Source: Anthopleura xanthogrammica (taxonomy: Eukaryota > Cnidaria > Anthozoa > Actiniaria > Actiniidae). From it: DNA of 64,000 bases. How positions within the stretch are numbered: the first letter of the stretch is position 1; the number at the start of each line of letters is the position of its first letter. Location: NCBI GenBank assembly GCA_964019055.1, contig OZ025211.1, positions 2,679,135 through 2,743,134 on the forward strand, given 5' to 3'. The position numbers were made by a program, and so were the translations under genes. Below, one piece after another: positions 1 through 12,500 of this stretch. Under the pieces are notes generated by a model that saw only the letters and a list, made by a program, of their open reading frames with translations, did not search any database and was not told where the DNA came from.

Positions 1-3000
1 AATCGTAAGAATGTTCCCGAGAAGAGCCACTGGTATAAGAATTGAGTAGGCGAAGACTTTACTGCGAACAACTGCACTTGACGGTGAAAAAAGATCGCAC
101 GGTTCCGGCGCTTGAAGGCCATCAGATGTATTAAAAATGGAGATATTGAAAGCTTCTTTGAAATCAGCCATTACTTTTAACATCAACTTGAAACAATCTA
201 CTCCTTTCTTTCTACACGTACCAATGTCATTAACACTTTGTGCCTTTTGGCTTCTTCGAGTCAAGATTTCGCCTGCAGGCAAGTTTTTCTACCCAACACA
301 AACTTGCCTCGTCTCAGCAGTTATCTGTATCAGGAATAAGAAAATCATCTATAGATGTGACCCGGTCGCTCGGTTCGCTTTGACTGCGCCTTGAAAACAA
401 ATATTTTGAAAATATATCACTGTTCCCGGAAACAAATACTGTATTACTAGGCGCTATCGGATTTGTGCTCTTCTATTACGCGTAAGACAATTACGAGAGT
501 CAAAAGTTGTCAGATCTTACCAAAATGTAGTTTAAAAATTGAAAGGAGACGTCATCAGAATATTGGCTGTATGTATGCTCGGAAATTGACTCTTGTTTGC
601 GCAAGACTGCGACATTGGATATAAATTTTTCTGTGGCCGGAAAATTTGATTTTAATAGCGAGAATTTTTGAATGTCGTCAATTAACCCCATGTACGATGG
701 AAGTTTGCGCTTCAATTTTATACTAAAAAGGTCTTAATTGAAATAAATAATCTGCTCAATATTTTTCGACGTGTTTTACTTCTCGGATTTGTCAATCATA
801 TTTCGATATTCTGACCAAAAAAGGTTGTCAACAGTTGGCGCCTTCTAAAAAAGATGGTTTTCTCATGAGGTCAATATCCAAAGCTCCTGCGGTTGAAATG
901 AAGTACTTGGCAGCAAAGAAGCTATGAGAAATTCAATAAGGATCATTTTGGTAGCTACTTACTTTATTGAGCACATCTTAAGTCGCAGTGAATTTGAGCT
1001 AAATTGGTTGGGTCGTGATCATGCTTGTTGGTGGTTAGCGGCAATGATCCCGCGTGATCACGAATAAACGTTATAAGTTCCAAATCATACCTTAATTGGC
1101 TTGCGTTGGTTAACGATATTCACGAGTTTGACAGTGTTGTCAATCACCAATGATATCAGAGCAATATCTAGAAAAAAATCACTATGGTTTTCGTAATTAA
1201 AGTGGGGATTATTAAAAGCGATATACGGAAATGTGGAGTTAACACGAACGCTAAAATCACTGCTATTTTCCACTGCACGGATTCCCGAAAAAAAAAGTCT
1301 CGTATTTGTCTCACTTGCTGATCACAATATCTAAACCTTGGCATTCCAGTTTTCGATTTATTCAAATCCACTTCCTTTATCTTTAAAAGCAGTTCATTAT
1401 TCCTAAAATAAAAGAGCTTTATCGAACTATTTTTCCCTCCGGTCTCCTCCTCATAGTTCGGAGATGCATGTGTTTCGAGAAGTGGTCGTTCTAAGTGCTG
1501 CCGGTTGAGTTTTTCTTCTCACTTCTTAAAAAGTACACGTAGCATTACTTCTAGAAAAACTAGAAAACTCGTTTTTCCTCGTGGGTTTTTTTTTTGTGAT
1601 AACTTTTTTTTGCCTAACTTCAAGACTTCGTGACTCCGTTCAATCACGAACTTTGTAGTTTGGTTTGTTTTGATTTGGTCTAAACAGTTTTCTTTAAATA
1701 TCAAAACCACTGAATTCATTTCCACCCCGATACATATATTAATCATTTTGGCTTTAAACACTTAATAATTTAAGCTGTTCTATATTTAAAGCCCGTAGCG
1801 AAATATTTATAAAATTAGTTGTCATAAAGGAAAAAATTATGGATGTGAAATAAACTTGTTGATAAATGTTTATTAATATTTACGTCTCCAAGGGCAACAG
1901 AATAAAGTTGGTTTACCAATTTTTGGTGAAGAATGCAGAGAAATGTATAAAGTTAATCTCTAAAAATTAAAACTAAGAATTCTACATCAGGCTTGTACAT
2001 CCTAATGATTAAATCCAGTTGAGATTATCTGTAGAAATACAGTTTTATCGGATGGGAGGATTTTAAAGTATCTTCTGGTGCCATTATTATAATGTCGTTC
2101 TAAGAACTCCTTCCTTCCTGCTTCTCGAGTTGAAATTTCGACAGGCAAACTACATGAAAACACGAATGGAGAACCAAAAATGAAAAAAAAAAGTCTAAGA
2201 TTCAATTCTGTATTCTACTAGATATAAAATATTAATTGTTTTATCAATGGTTAGGGAAATTTTGCATTCCGGCAAAAGTCACGCAAAAATAAAAGACCCG
2301 AAAAATGAATAAAATTAAGTCTCATTTTCTATTAAAAACAAATAGTTTTTATTTGGTTTCTTGTAATTGAAGATTATGAACAACTTTGACAACTGAAAGG
2401 GTTTTTGGAAGTTTTCCTTCCCTGTGAACTACATGTCCACGTGTACAGGAAAAGGGCGGGAATAAGAGCAACGCGCGTGCGTTTCCTTACTGCGAACTGT
2501 CTTCGTTTTCAAAGTACTTTTGTTGGAGTTACGTTCACTGAGAATCCACACACAATATCGTGGGTTATTTTGATGACTTTTTCGATTAAAGCAGATTAAG
2601 TTTTATCAAGGAATTTGTGGGAAAGCTTATTCCTTTGTATGGAATTGGACACAGGTTTTCCGGCACCATTCCCCTTGTTACGTCTTCATGATTATACCAC
2701 TATAAACAGAATCAACTACGAATTATTTTTCTCATTCAAATGTTTGAACTCCTTTGGGAGTCGCAAGATAACGGTTCTAATTTGTCTCAGGCTGAGCTTG
2801 TTTGGACTTCGAGCTGTTCCCAGCCTGTGTTAAGCTAAACACAGAAAATAAGTTAAATAAATAAAAAATAATGATTAGGCCAACAAAAGGAACTATGAAA
2901 GGATTCTGATATTAGTGGTATCAAGCGCAATAAGGGAAATCGAGAATTTCCCTATTTCATTATGACGTCAAAGCAAAATAATCTATTGTTTAAACGCTAA

Positions 3001-3843
3001 GGATCATGGTCGTGAGAGAGGGACAAAACAGCAACAGCACAAAGAAAATTGATATAAAATGCGTTTGAAGAACGAAGGCAAGCGTTGAAAGCCATCTAAT
3101 GCAATAAATATAGTTAATTAAACATCGATACACCTTATATTTGGAAACTAGACTATTTGAGATTAAACTTTCCTTAGCAGAGGAAATGTTGTTCAAATTT
3201 CTATTGTTCTAGACGATTCTGTCCCCCTCTTAAACAAGCCGTGACGTCATAATGAAATAGGGCAGTTGTCACGAAAACATTCTGAAATACACTGTAAAGT
3301 GCAAAAAGAATTGCAATACTCGTATTACAAATACACCGCTCCTCAAAGATATGAGAACATTGCAACTGAACGACTGTAAGTCCTGGAAAAATCCCAATGT
3401 TTTTTGATCGTTTCTAGAAGTATGAGAGATGCTGAATTCGATTCCGATATCAAAATCATGATTAAGAGAACAGAGAACCATTAGTGCAAGCGTTGTAAAC
3501 AACATGACGTCACATGTCCTAGACCGGCCAATGATAATTTTTCAAGGCATTTAGCACGATTTCAAAACAAAAATAGCCCTTACAAATATTTTTTCATTAA
3601 TCATGCTATATGCCTTGAGAAATGCCCTCAGCGCGCAAAGAAAAGAAAGAAAAAAATAATTTAACTATTTTAGCGTGACCGTTCCAGTCTCAAAACAACT
3701 TCCTTAGGACCGAAATAAAATTTCGAAATTTCAGAAGCAACATGGCCGCCTGGAGCTAAAAGCTATTGCGTCAAAAGTAATAGATATATGACATATTCTC
3801 ATTATCATAAGCAAGGTAACTCCATTAATAGAGGTACTACGTT
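1..3843. other. Intergenic, no gene recognised
   Basis: Only short open frames without recognisable protein families are present on either strand. The sequence is AT-rich. A possible fold-back element lies at about 2949-3263: its ends share the inverted motif CCTATTTCATTATGACGTCA. No RNA gene was seen. Confidence 0.6.
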
Positions 3844-3849
3844 TTTATT
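3844..3849 (-). terminator. Poly(A) signal of AATF
   Basis: AATAAA on the minus strand, about 35 bases beyond the AATF stop codon. It fits as the 3'-end processing signal of that gene. Confidence 0.5.
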
Positions 3850-3883
3850 GAGTAGTTTTTTATCATAAATATCAGTGTTCGTG

Positions 3884-6370
3884 TCATCTGAAAATGTCCA
3901 TGTCGAATGCTTCTGGCTGGGTTTTACTCTGTCCAAAAAGTGAAGAGAACAGCTCATTTCTAGAGAAGACATAAGATCAGATAAGTAAAGGTGTATGTAG
4001 GAAGCCTTAGGGTAAAGGATACACGGTTAGGAAGGGAGAGGGATTGATGGATTATTCGATAAGTCAAGTAGTATAAGAAGACACGCATAGGATGCGAAAA
4101 AACAAAAAAAGAAATAAAAACTACGGCAGTAAAAAGCAAAGCAAAGGAAAAGCAATAGAAGTCTCTTAGTCTTCTAGTACATTCAGTTAAGTCCCTCATG
4201 AAGTGATTCACGTTCAGGACGAAATCACACGAAAACATGCAAGCGTTGCTAGGCGACCACAGAGCATGCGCATTAAAATAAATCGACTGAAGTTTAAGAT
4301 GGGTAGTTAGTGTGATTTTTCTTGGCCCGTAAAATAATAGTAAGTAAAATACATAGTAGTAGACAGTAATACCATTGTTCTCTTTCGTTCAGGGTTCAGC
4401 CAACTCATCGGGAAAATAAAATTCCCTGACTTTCTCTGACCGGCATTTTTCACTGACCAAACTGGGCACTTATTTTACGAAAAATCGTAGTTCGACCACG
4501 GGAAGCCCAACTTGGAATTACGAATTTAAAACTATTTTGTGAAGGCTGACAGAAATCCCCCAACCAAAATCAAAATTCTCTGACTTCGAAAAAAATTCAG
4601 AATTCCGACTTTTCCCTGTCCGTTTGAACCCTGTTATTTTACTTTGACTGTTAGACACTCATTTTTACTGCGTATGCTTGACGAAACGTAATCACAATGC
4701 TTAAAATTCAAGGGTTTGTGGCGCTACGTCGAGCATGCGCAGTAAGAATGAGCTTTGGGGTCGGTTGTTCAATAAATATCCCTCGTTCCCACTATCGTTT
4801 TCTCTTCTTTTATCTTCTTCTTGGCTTATTTTACTAAGTTGAAGAGAAAAAGAGAAAACTCGATCTAACTGCTGTAATTCATTCGGAACTGACCTTGAAG
4901 AGTACGGCATGGTTCCAGTCTCGATAGGAGGCATGTAATCTACCAGCTTGCTGTGAACGTTGTACCTGAAATAAGATCATAACAATCATCAGTCATTATT
5001 ACTTTACTCGTTATCATCACTGCGGAGCGTCATGACCACGACTACCAACAGCAATCACCATCGCGATCATCTTCACCATCACGAACAACATCCAGCACAA
5101 CGTCATCATCACGCTCAACAATATCACACATCACCATAAACTCCATCCCACCACCACCATCGTCGTCACCATCATTCTCATCATTACTTTAGCTGCCACC
5201 ACCAACATCACCACTTCAAACACCATCAACACCATCGTAATCGGCATCATCAAAATCATTTCTATTGTCACCGCTTGAAGCCAACGCTTCAATACTTAGT
5301 AGACCTGTAGAAAATACATTTTCTTTCACGGGACTTTCATAACTCGTTGTTCAGTACCTTAGTTTTCTTCCCTTGCTCGCCTTGGTGTCAATCTTCTTCT
5401 TTATTTTCCGTCTTAACTTTTGTAATTCTAACCATTGCCTATTATGGAATGAAAGCTATAGTCAAGAAAGCAAGAAAGCAAGAAAGCAAGAAAGCAAGAA
5501 AGCAAGAAAGCAAGAAAGCAAGAAAGCAAGAAAGCAAGAAAGCAAGAAAGCAAGAAAGCAAGAAAGCAAGAAAGCAAGAAAGCAAGAAAGCAAGAAAGCA
5601 AGAAAGCAAGAAAGCAAGAAAGCAAGAAAGCAAGAAAGCAAGAAAGCAAGAAAGCAAGAAAGCAAGAAAGCAAGAAAGCAAGAAAGCAAGAAAGCAAGAA
5701 AGCAAGAAAGCAAGAAAGCAAGAAAGCAAGAATGCAAGAATGCAAGAAAGCAAGAAAGCAAGAAAGCAAGAAAGCAAGAAAGCAAGAAAGCAAGGAAGAA
5801 AGCGCACGCGTGCTGTGTGCAGTATAAAGCACTAGGTGATTGGCAAAACACGAGAGAAGTGTTAGGAGAAGCACGACGTTCCAATCAATCAGAACAGTTA
5901 TTTTATGATAAGAATTAGAACTCGAAAATAAATAAGAATGTGAATAAACTGGGAACGGTTTGAGAACATATTTACCTGCCCATTTCAATGGGATCATCAG
6001 TCTTCGTGGTGGTTCGTCTCTCAATCAGTTCTCTCAGAAGCTGAAAGTTGAAATACATGAATCAAGATGACAAAATATATGTTTATAAACGGGAAACACG
6101 TCTTGCAATGCAATGGAAAAAGGACTTTGAGTTGAGGAGTTAAATTTCCCAAAAACATTCATCATCATCATCATCAGCAGCAGCATAACCATCATCATCA
6201 TTGTCATCATCATCAACACTAACATCACCATTATCATCGTAGTCATCATAACCAACATCGTCACCTGTCATCATCATCATGACAAACATTCATTATCATT
6301 GCAATTGTCATCATCATCAACATCATCATCATCACCAACATCATCATCACCAACATCATCATCATCATTG

Positions 6371-6455
<85 letters not shown>

Positions 6456-6485
6456 TGTCATCATCATCATTGTCATCATCATCAA

Positions 6486-6556
<71 letters not shown>

Positions 6557-9500
6557 ACATCATCATCATCATCAATATTTATCCTTCCATTATAGGAAAA
6601 GTGCACTCTGCCTGACTCACCTGGTGATAAAAATCATCATCATCAAAAATCTCACTATCATAGTCTTTAAGATGTGCATTCGCTTGTTCCTAAAAATGAG
6701 AAAAAGGAAAATAAATATCCCTTCATTCGTTGATTCAATCATTGATTCTTGCCAACAGCATATGTCAAGGTGCAACCCCTCATACATAAACAGCAAAATT
6801 GGGCCCGCAGTAATTGGTTCAAGCTGTGGCGATCACCCTGCCTTTTTCTTTAATATTTTTTTCTTATGTTGGACGAAGCTAATAAAATGATAAATAAATA
6901 AATAAAAAACAATAAAAATAAATAAAAAAGCGCAAATAAAAATGCAATTTTCAAATACCAATTCATTAACATACCTCTGTCTCTGTTTCAGTTGATTGCT
7001 CTTTATCAGCTTTTCCCAAAACTCTGTAAGAACTTCTTTTTAACTGAGTTCTTTGTATTAATCTTGGTTTATCATTTAAAATCTGCAAAGAAGAAACAGT
7101 CTATAAAAACAATGGGTTCTTTATTGATGTACTTTAATTGCAACCCAATTCATGACTCAATTTATTTGGATAAATTGAGGATCGGACTTTCGGATCAAAT
7201 ATTAGAATAAGTAGAAACCACATTTTTAAAACCTTTTGAAATGTTCTTCCAATGAGCACGGCAATAAATATACTACATGCTTTTTTTTTTTTTTGTAACA
7301 ATGAAAGTATTTTGCCTTTCTACCATGATCTGTATTCAGCATTGTTACACCAAGAAATAACCAAATAATGCTGGACATCAAATAAACATTTGAGCAGTCA
7401 AAGTAAGTAAGTAAGCAAGTAAGTAAGTAAGTAAACTCTTTATTTAAAGAGGGTGGCAACAAAATAGCCAAAAGGCTAATAAACCTGTGGCCCTCAATCA
7501 ATGTTACCATGCAGTCAAAATGTCTGGTCTAAGAGGCGTTAAGCCAGACAAATGCCCTTTTTGGCTGCACATTGTCAATATTTTCAGCCCTACGCCCTTT
7601 TTCTGCAGCAGTGATTTGGTTTTATTTTTCAGAATTTTTCTCAAACAATTTATTATCAGATACTTGCACAATATTTGCAAACGTTCTTATAAATAATAAA
7701 ACAATATCACATCACATTACTCACTCCAATAAAAAAAACCACCCCTTGTTTTTATGAGGGTAGCACTAAAATAGCCAGTGGCTAACAAACCTCTGGCCCT
7801 TGTTCCATGATCGAATTGGAATTTAGAAGTTGATTTTTGTGGAGGGAGGAAAACCAGAGAAAAACCCTCCAAGCACAGGAGAGAACCAACTAGAAACTCT
7901 ACTCAAATACAACACTGAGCGTGGTGGGACTCGAACTCTGGTTGCCTTGGTGAGAGGCGAGCACTCTCACTGCTACGCCACCCGTGCTTCTTATTAATAT
8001 TCTTATCAAAATAATATTCTTATTAAATTTACTGCAAACTCAGTAGTTGTGGGTTTCCTGTTGGAATTGTTTATTTCACTGCTGCCAGTTAAAAATATAA
8101 AACTGAAGGTACTGACTGGTTAGTTTTGATTGAAATCAGCAAAAAAAATTTGTTTCACAACAAGCTAATGAAAATCAAAGTAAAAATAAGTTACCTGTTT
8201 AATTTGTGTAAGAGCTGACTTGTCAAAAGCACTGAATGACTGCAATACAAAGAAATATGAACAAAGTTGAATGATTTTTATTCTACTTTTACTTAGGGTT
8301 ATTTTAAAAACATTAACACTTTATAAGACCTAAAGCCTAAATGGTCTAGCCCTAACCTCCTCCTCAGGCATCTCTTTATCTCTCCTTTGGGGTTTAGGGC
8401 TTGTCGGGCTTCCTGTGGTGAGGAGGAAAAACGAAGGGGGAGGGGGATCGAGAGGCACAGCCTTCTGGAGAATAGATATGGAGTAGCCTGCAGAGTAAGC
8501 TAGTCTAGTCCTGTGGCTAACAAGTATTTGGCCCCCATTTCACGATCAAATTGGAATTTAGAAATTGATTCTTGTGGAGGATGGGAGAAAAAACAAAGAA
8601 CCTCCCAGAGAAAAACCCTATCTCATGGCAAGGGAGAGAATCAACAAACAACTCTACTAACATCACCAATTAAAAAATGAAGATATCTAAAAATCAAAAT
8701 GTGTACCAGCAATTTTGCACACCTTACTGCTGAGTTTGCCAGATGCAAGTCTTGTTTTTTCACTCCACTTTGAGATAACTGAATCACGATAGCTCTCAAA
8801 AGCAGCATGTCGTTTTGTTATACATTCACTTAATTCCTCTTGAGTCTGTAAGAAAGAAACAATCAAAGCAACCATAAATAATATATATATATATATAATC
8901 TAGGTTACCTACCTAATGGGAAGCCGAGTCAGGTGTTGTGCGCTGCTAATACAATGCATCTCACCACTGTGCTCATGGGTTCAATCCCTGGACTTGACAT
9001 CATATGTGAGTAGAGTTGCTTGTTGGTTCTCTCCTGTGCTTTGAGGATTTTTATCTGGTTCTCTGGTTTTCTTCTATCCAACATTTAAACTCAGGGGGAA
9101 GAAAACTGAAGAAAAAGCCTCTAAGCACATAAGAGAACCAACAAACAAGTCTACACGCATGATGGTGGGTCCAGGGGCCAAACCGATGACCACAGCAGTG
9201 AGTGGCTACACCTTAGCAGAACACACCAACCATGCTTTTTATTGAAAACCTTATTTTTTGCATTGATCGCCATCACCACTAAAAGGCCATGCTCTAGATA
9301 TTAAAATCATAGCATGATACAGAGGCTATCCCGAATAAAATGGTCAAAACTGCATTAAACTTCAAAAGGATTGGTAGATATAGACCTGTAGATCTCATTA
9401 TAACATCGTTGAGTAGGGAACTGATTGGCATTTCAATGACAATTTTACTTCATATATGGTACATTATTTTATTCCTACCAATAAATGCATTTGGTAATCC

Positions 9501-12500
9501 ACTTAATTTTGTACCATACATGAAGTACCATGCAATTAAAGCAGTGCAATCAAGTCTGAAACAAACATGGCTCATTTATCGGCCATTTTTTTGGTTGGCC
9601 ATTTTTTTGGTTGATGTTCTAAAAATGGGTTTTGCCCCCCCCCCCCCCCCAAAAAAAAGACAAAATCCTGGCTACGCCCCTGTAGAGACACTTTTACTAA
9701 ACTCATATAAGCAGACTTTCAGCAATTTTCATACCAGATTTCTTTTTCTCTTTGACGGTAATTTCAAGCTAGGTATGTGTTCTGTTTCTTCTTCTTCATC
9801 TGACTCCTTTTCTTCAACTTCTTCTTCACTATCGCTTGGTATTTCTTCATCATCTTCTCCTTCTTGTTTATGGTTTTTCTTTCCAGGATATAAGATGCTT
9901 TTCGTCTCTGGATTTCCTTCAAGTAACTTTTCTTGGACCATAAGTAAATTGCACAAAAGATCCATCAAGGATTTCCTCTCTGTTAAGAATTAAATGAGCA
10001 AAAACTCCTCAGTTCTGTGCTGATCGTGTTTGGCAGCCCACTGGCACATCTACTGGTCACTAGGTTTTTATTTTGCAAGGGAGGAAAACTGGACATCCAG
10101 GAGAAAAACCCCCAAATCAAGGGAGACCTTATGAACTCTACTCACATGTGATGCTGAGTCCAGGAATCAAACATGAGACCCCAGAGGTGAGAGGTGAGTG
10201 CACTACCACTACACCACCCTTGATTCCCTCACATGTGATGCTGAGTCCAGGAATCAAACATGAGACCCCAGAGGTGAGAGGTGAGTGCACTACCACTACA
10301 CCACCCTTGATTCCCTCAAAAGTGATGCTGAGTACAGGAATCAAACCTGATACCCCAGAGGTGAGAGGTGAGTGCACTACCACTACACCACCCTTGATTC
10401 CCTCACATGTGATGCTGAGTCCAGGAATCAAACATGAGACCCCAGAGGTGAGTGCACTACCACTACACCACCCTTGATTCCCTCACAAGTGATGCTGAGT
10501 ACAGGAATCAAACCTGAGACCCCAGAGGTGAGAGGCGATTGTACTACCACTACACCACCCTTGATTCCCTCACATGTGATTCTGAGTACAGGAATCAAAC
10601 CTGAGACCCCAGAGGCGAGAGGTGATTGCACTACCACTACACCACCCTTGATTCCCTCACATGTGATGCTGAGTCCAGGAATCAAACCTGAGACCCCAGA
10701 GGTGAGAGGTGAGTACACTACCACTACACCACCCTTGATTCCCTCACATGTGATGCTGAGTACAGGAATCAAACCTGAGACCCCAGAGGTGAGAGGTGAG
10801 TGCACTGACACTACACCACCCTTGATTCCCTCACAAGTGATGCTGAGTACAGGAATCAAACCTGAGACCCCAGAGGTGAGAGGCAAGTACACTACCACTA
10901 CACCATTCTTGATGTTTCAACATTTTTGGATAACTGCAATTCTCAATATTCTGCAAACTCAGTAGTTTCCCTGTGGAATTTGGTATTTCACTGCTGCCAG
11001 TCATAAGATATAAAAAGTACCAAATGATAAGTTTCGATTGAGCGCAGTGAAAGACAATTTTTCCAAGAAGCTGTTGAAATGTCTGAGTTTGCAGAATATT
11101 GAGAATCACAGTAAATTTTGTATTTCTTTATTCTCATTCATTCCTTCTTTTTTTTTCATTCAATCAACTCATACATTCACCCCTCCAATCCTCCATACTT
11201 CAATCATACAAGTATGACTACTTACCTTTGTCTTTTACAGATTTCAGGTTAATATCATTTGAGCTTGTGAATTCATTAACATTGTCTGACTGGGGTAATT
11301 TATTGGCCAGCATCATGGCTTTCTGTATCCTGATACGATATTCAAGTAAGCTGTCCCACAGACCTGAGTACCAAAAAAAATTATAGCTCTTTTTATATAT
11401 TTTATCGACAGCTGGTGGCTGTTTTTCAAAAAACTCCAGTTTTAAATTCACTGTTGAAAATTGCAGGGGTTTCAATAATATTTATGAAGTAGATGGATGG
11501 GATTCAAATGTAGGCATCTGTTTCCACTAATTTTACTTCTTATTTATTGAGAATGATTCATAAAATAGCCAGTGGTATGAAGTTAAGTAACTGGCGATCG
11601 ACCGCCGGTAGCGCCATTCTATTGAAACCCCTGCAATTGGTAGGTTTGTTCTTAGGTATAGGTATTAGGTAAAATTCATGACTACAGCAGCAGTAAGGTC
11701 ATTCTTATTCAAAATATGATTGTGTGTCGATTTCATTTGGTTTTTGAATATGCTTCGCCATTACAGTATATTTAGAAATATTTTCACTTTACAAGCTTTC
11801 AGGCCTCTGACCCATTGTCAGGGAAAGGGGGATGTTTATATTGCTTGTGATGTTGAAGTTGTGCATCCCTTACTTTGCTATTGGTATTTGTGAAGATTTT
11901 TGATACTGAAATGAGGCTAGCCCTAGGGCTAAGAATAACAGCCAGTCAATGGACAATGTTGGCCAAAACTGGCACTTTCTGCCAAAACACCTATTTGGCC
12001 AACCCTCTTGACTGGTCACATGCTGGTCAGTCTGATGTGGCTGGTCATCATGTCTGGCTATTGAAAAGCTGTTATTTTGAACCCTGAGTAAATGAGTCCG
12101 TTATATATATTTTGCAAATTCAAAAAAGATATATTGCAACACTTGTATAAGCACCCATGGAAACTTTTTATACCACTCTTCTTCATAAAGTGCAAGGAAA
12201 GAAATGTACAACCAAGAAAGCATATACTGTATGCTTCTTACAGTTTGCTTTGCCTGTGTTGCAAATTGAAACCAAGATTAAAAAAGAATAATATTAATAT
12301 GATTGAACTTACTGAGTTGTTGTTTAACTGCCATTCCTTTTTCTATCTCATCTTCTTTTCTTGATAATGTGAAACTGTCGATACCTCTGCCTTCTTCTTC
12401 ATCACTAAGACCTCTGCCATTCCTACCATCATTATCATCATCATCATCATCAACATATTCATCATCGTCATTGTCATCATCATCATCAACTACATCACCA

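Noticed and set aside
5000..5976. Suspected loss of the AATF exon for the basic [12 protein letters not shown] block, replaced by the microsatellite
   Set aside because: The exon was found at 5358-5438 with good splice sites and exact phase, right beside the array.
5347..6024. Long open frames on both strands rich in KKARKQES or LLSCFLAF
   Set aside because: They come from the 8-bp microsatellite, whose period keeps several frames open; they overlap AATF introns and exon 10.
6261..6890. Poly-His, poly-Ser, poly-Asp and poly-Met open frames
   Set aside because: Artefacts of the (CAT)n array in AATF intron 8.
10073..10965. Repeat-protein-like frames and a CRISPR-like look (regular 87-bp units)
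   Set aside because: No unique spacers between short repeats; the whole 87-bp unit is repeated, and the context is an animal intron. It is a minisatellite.
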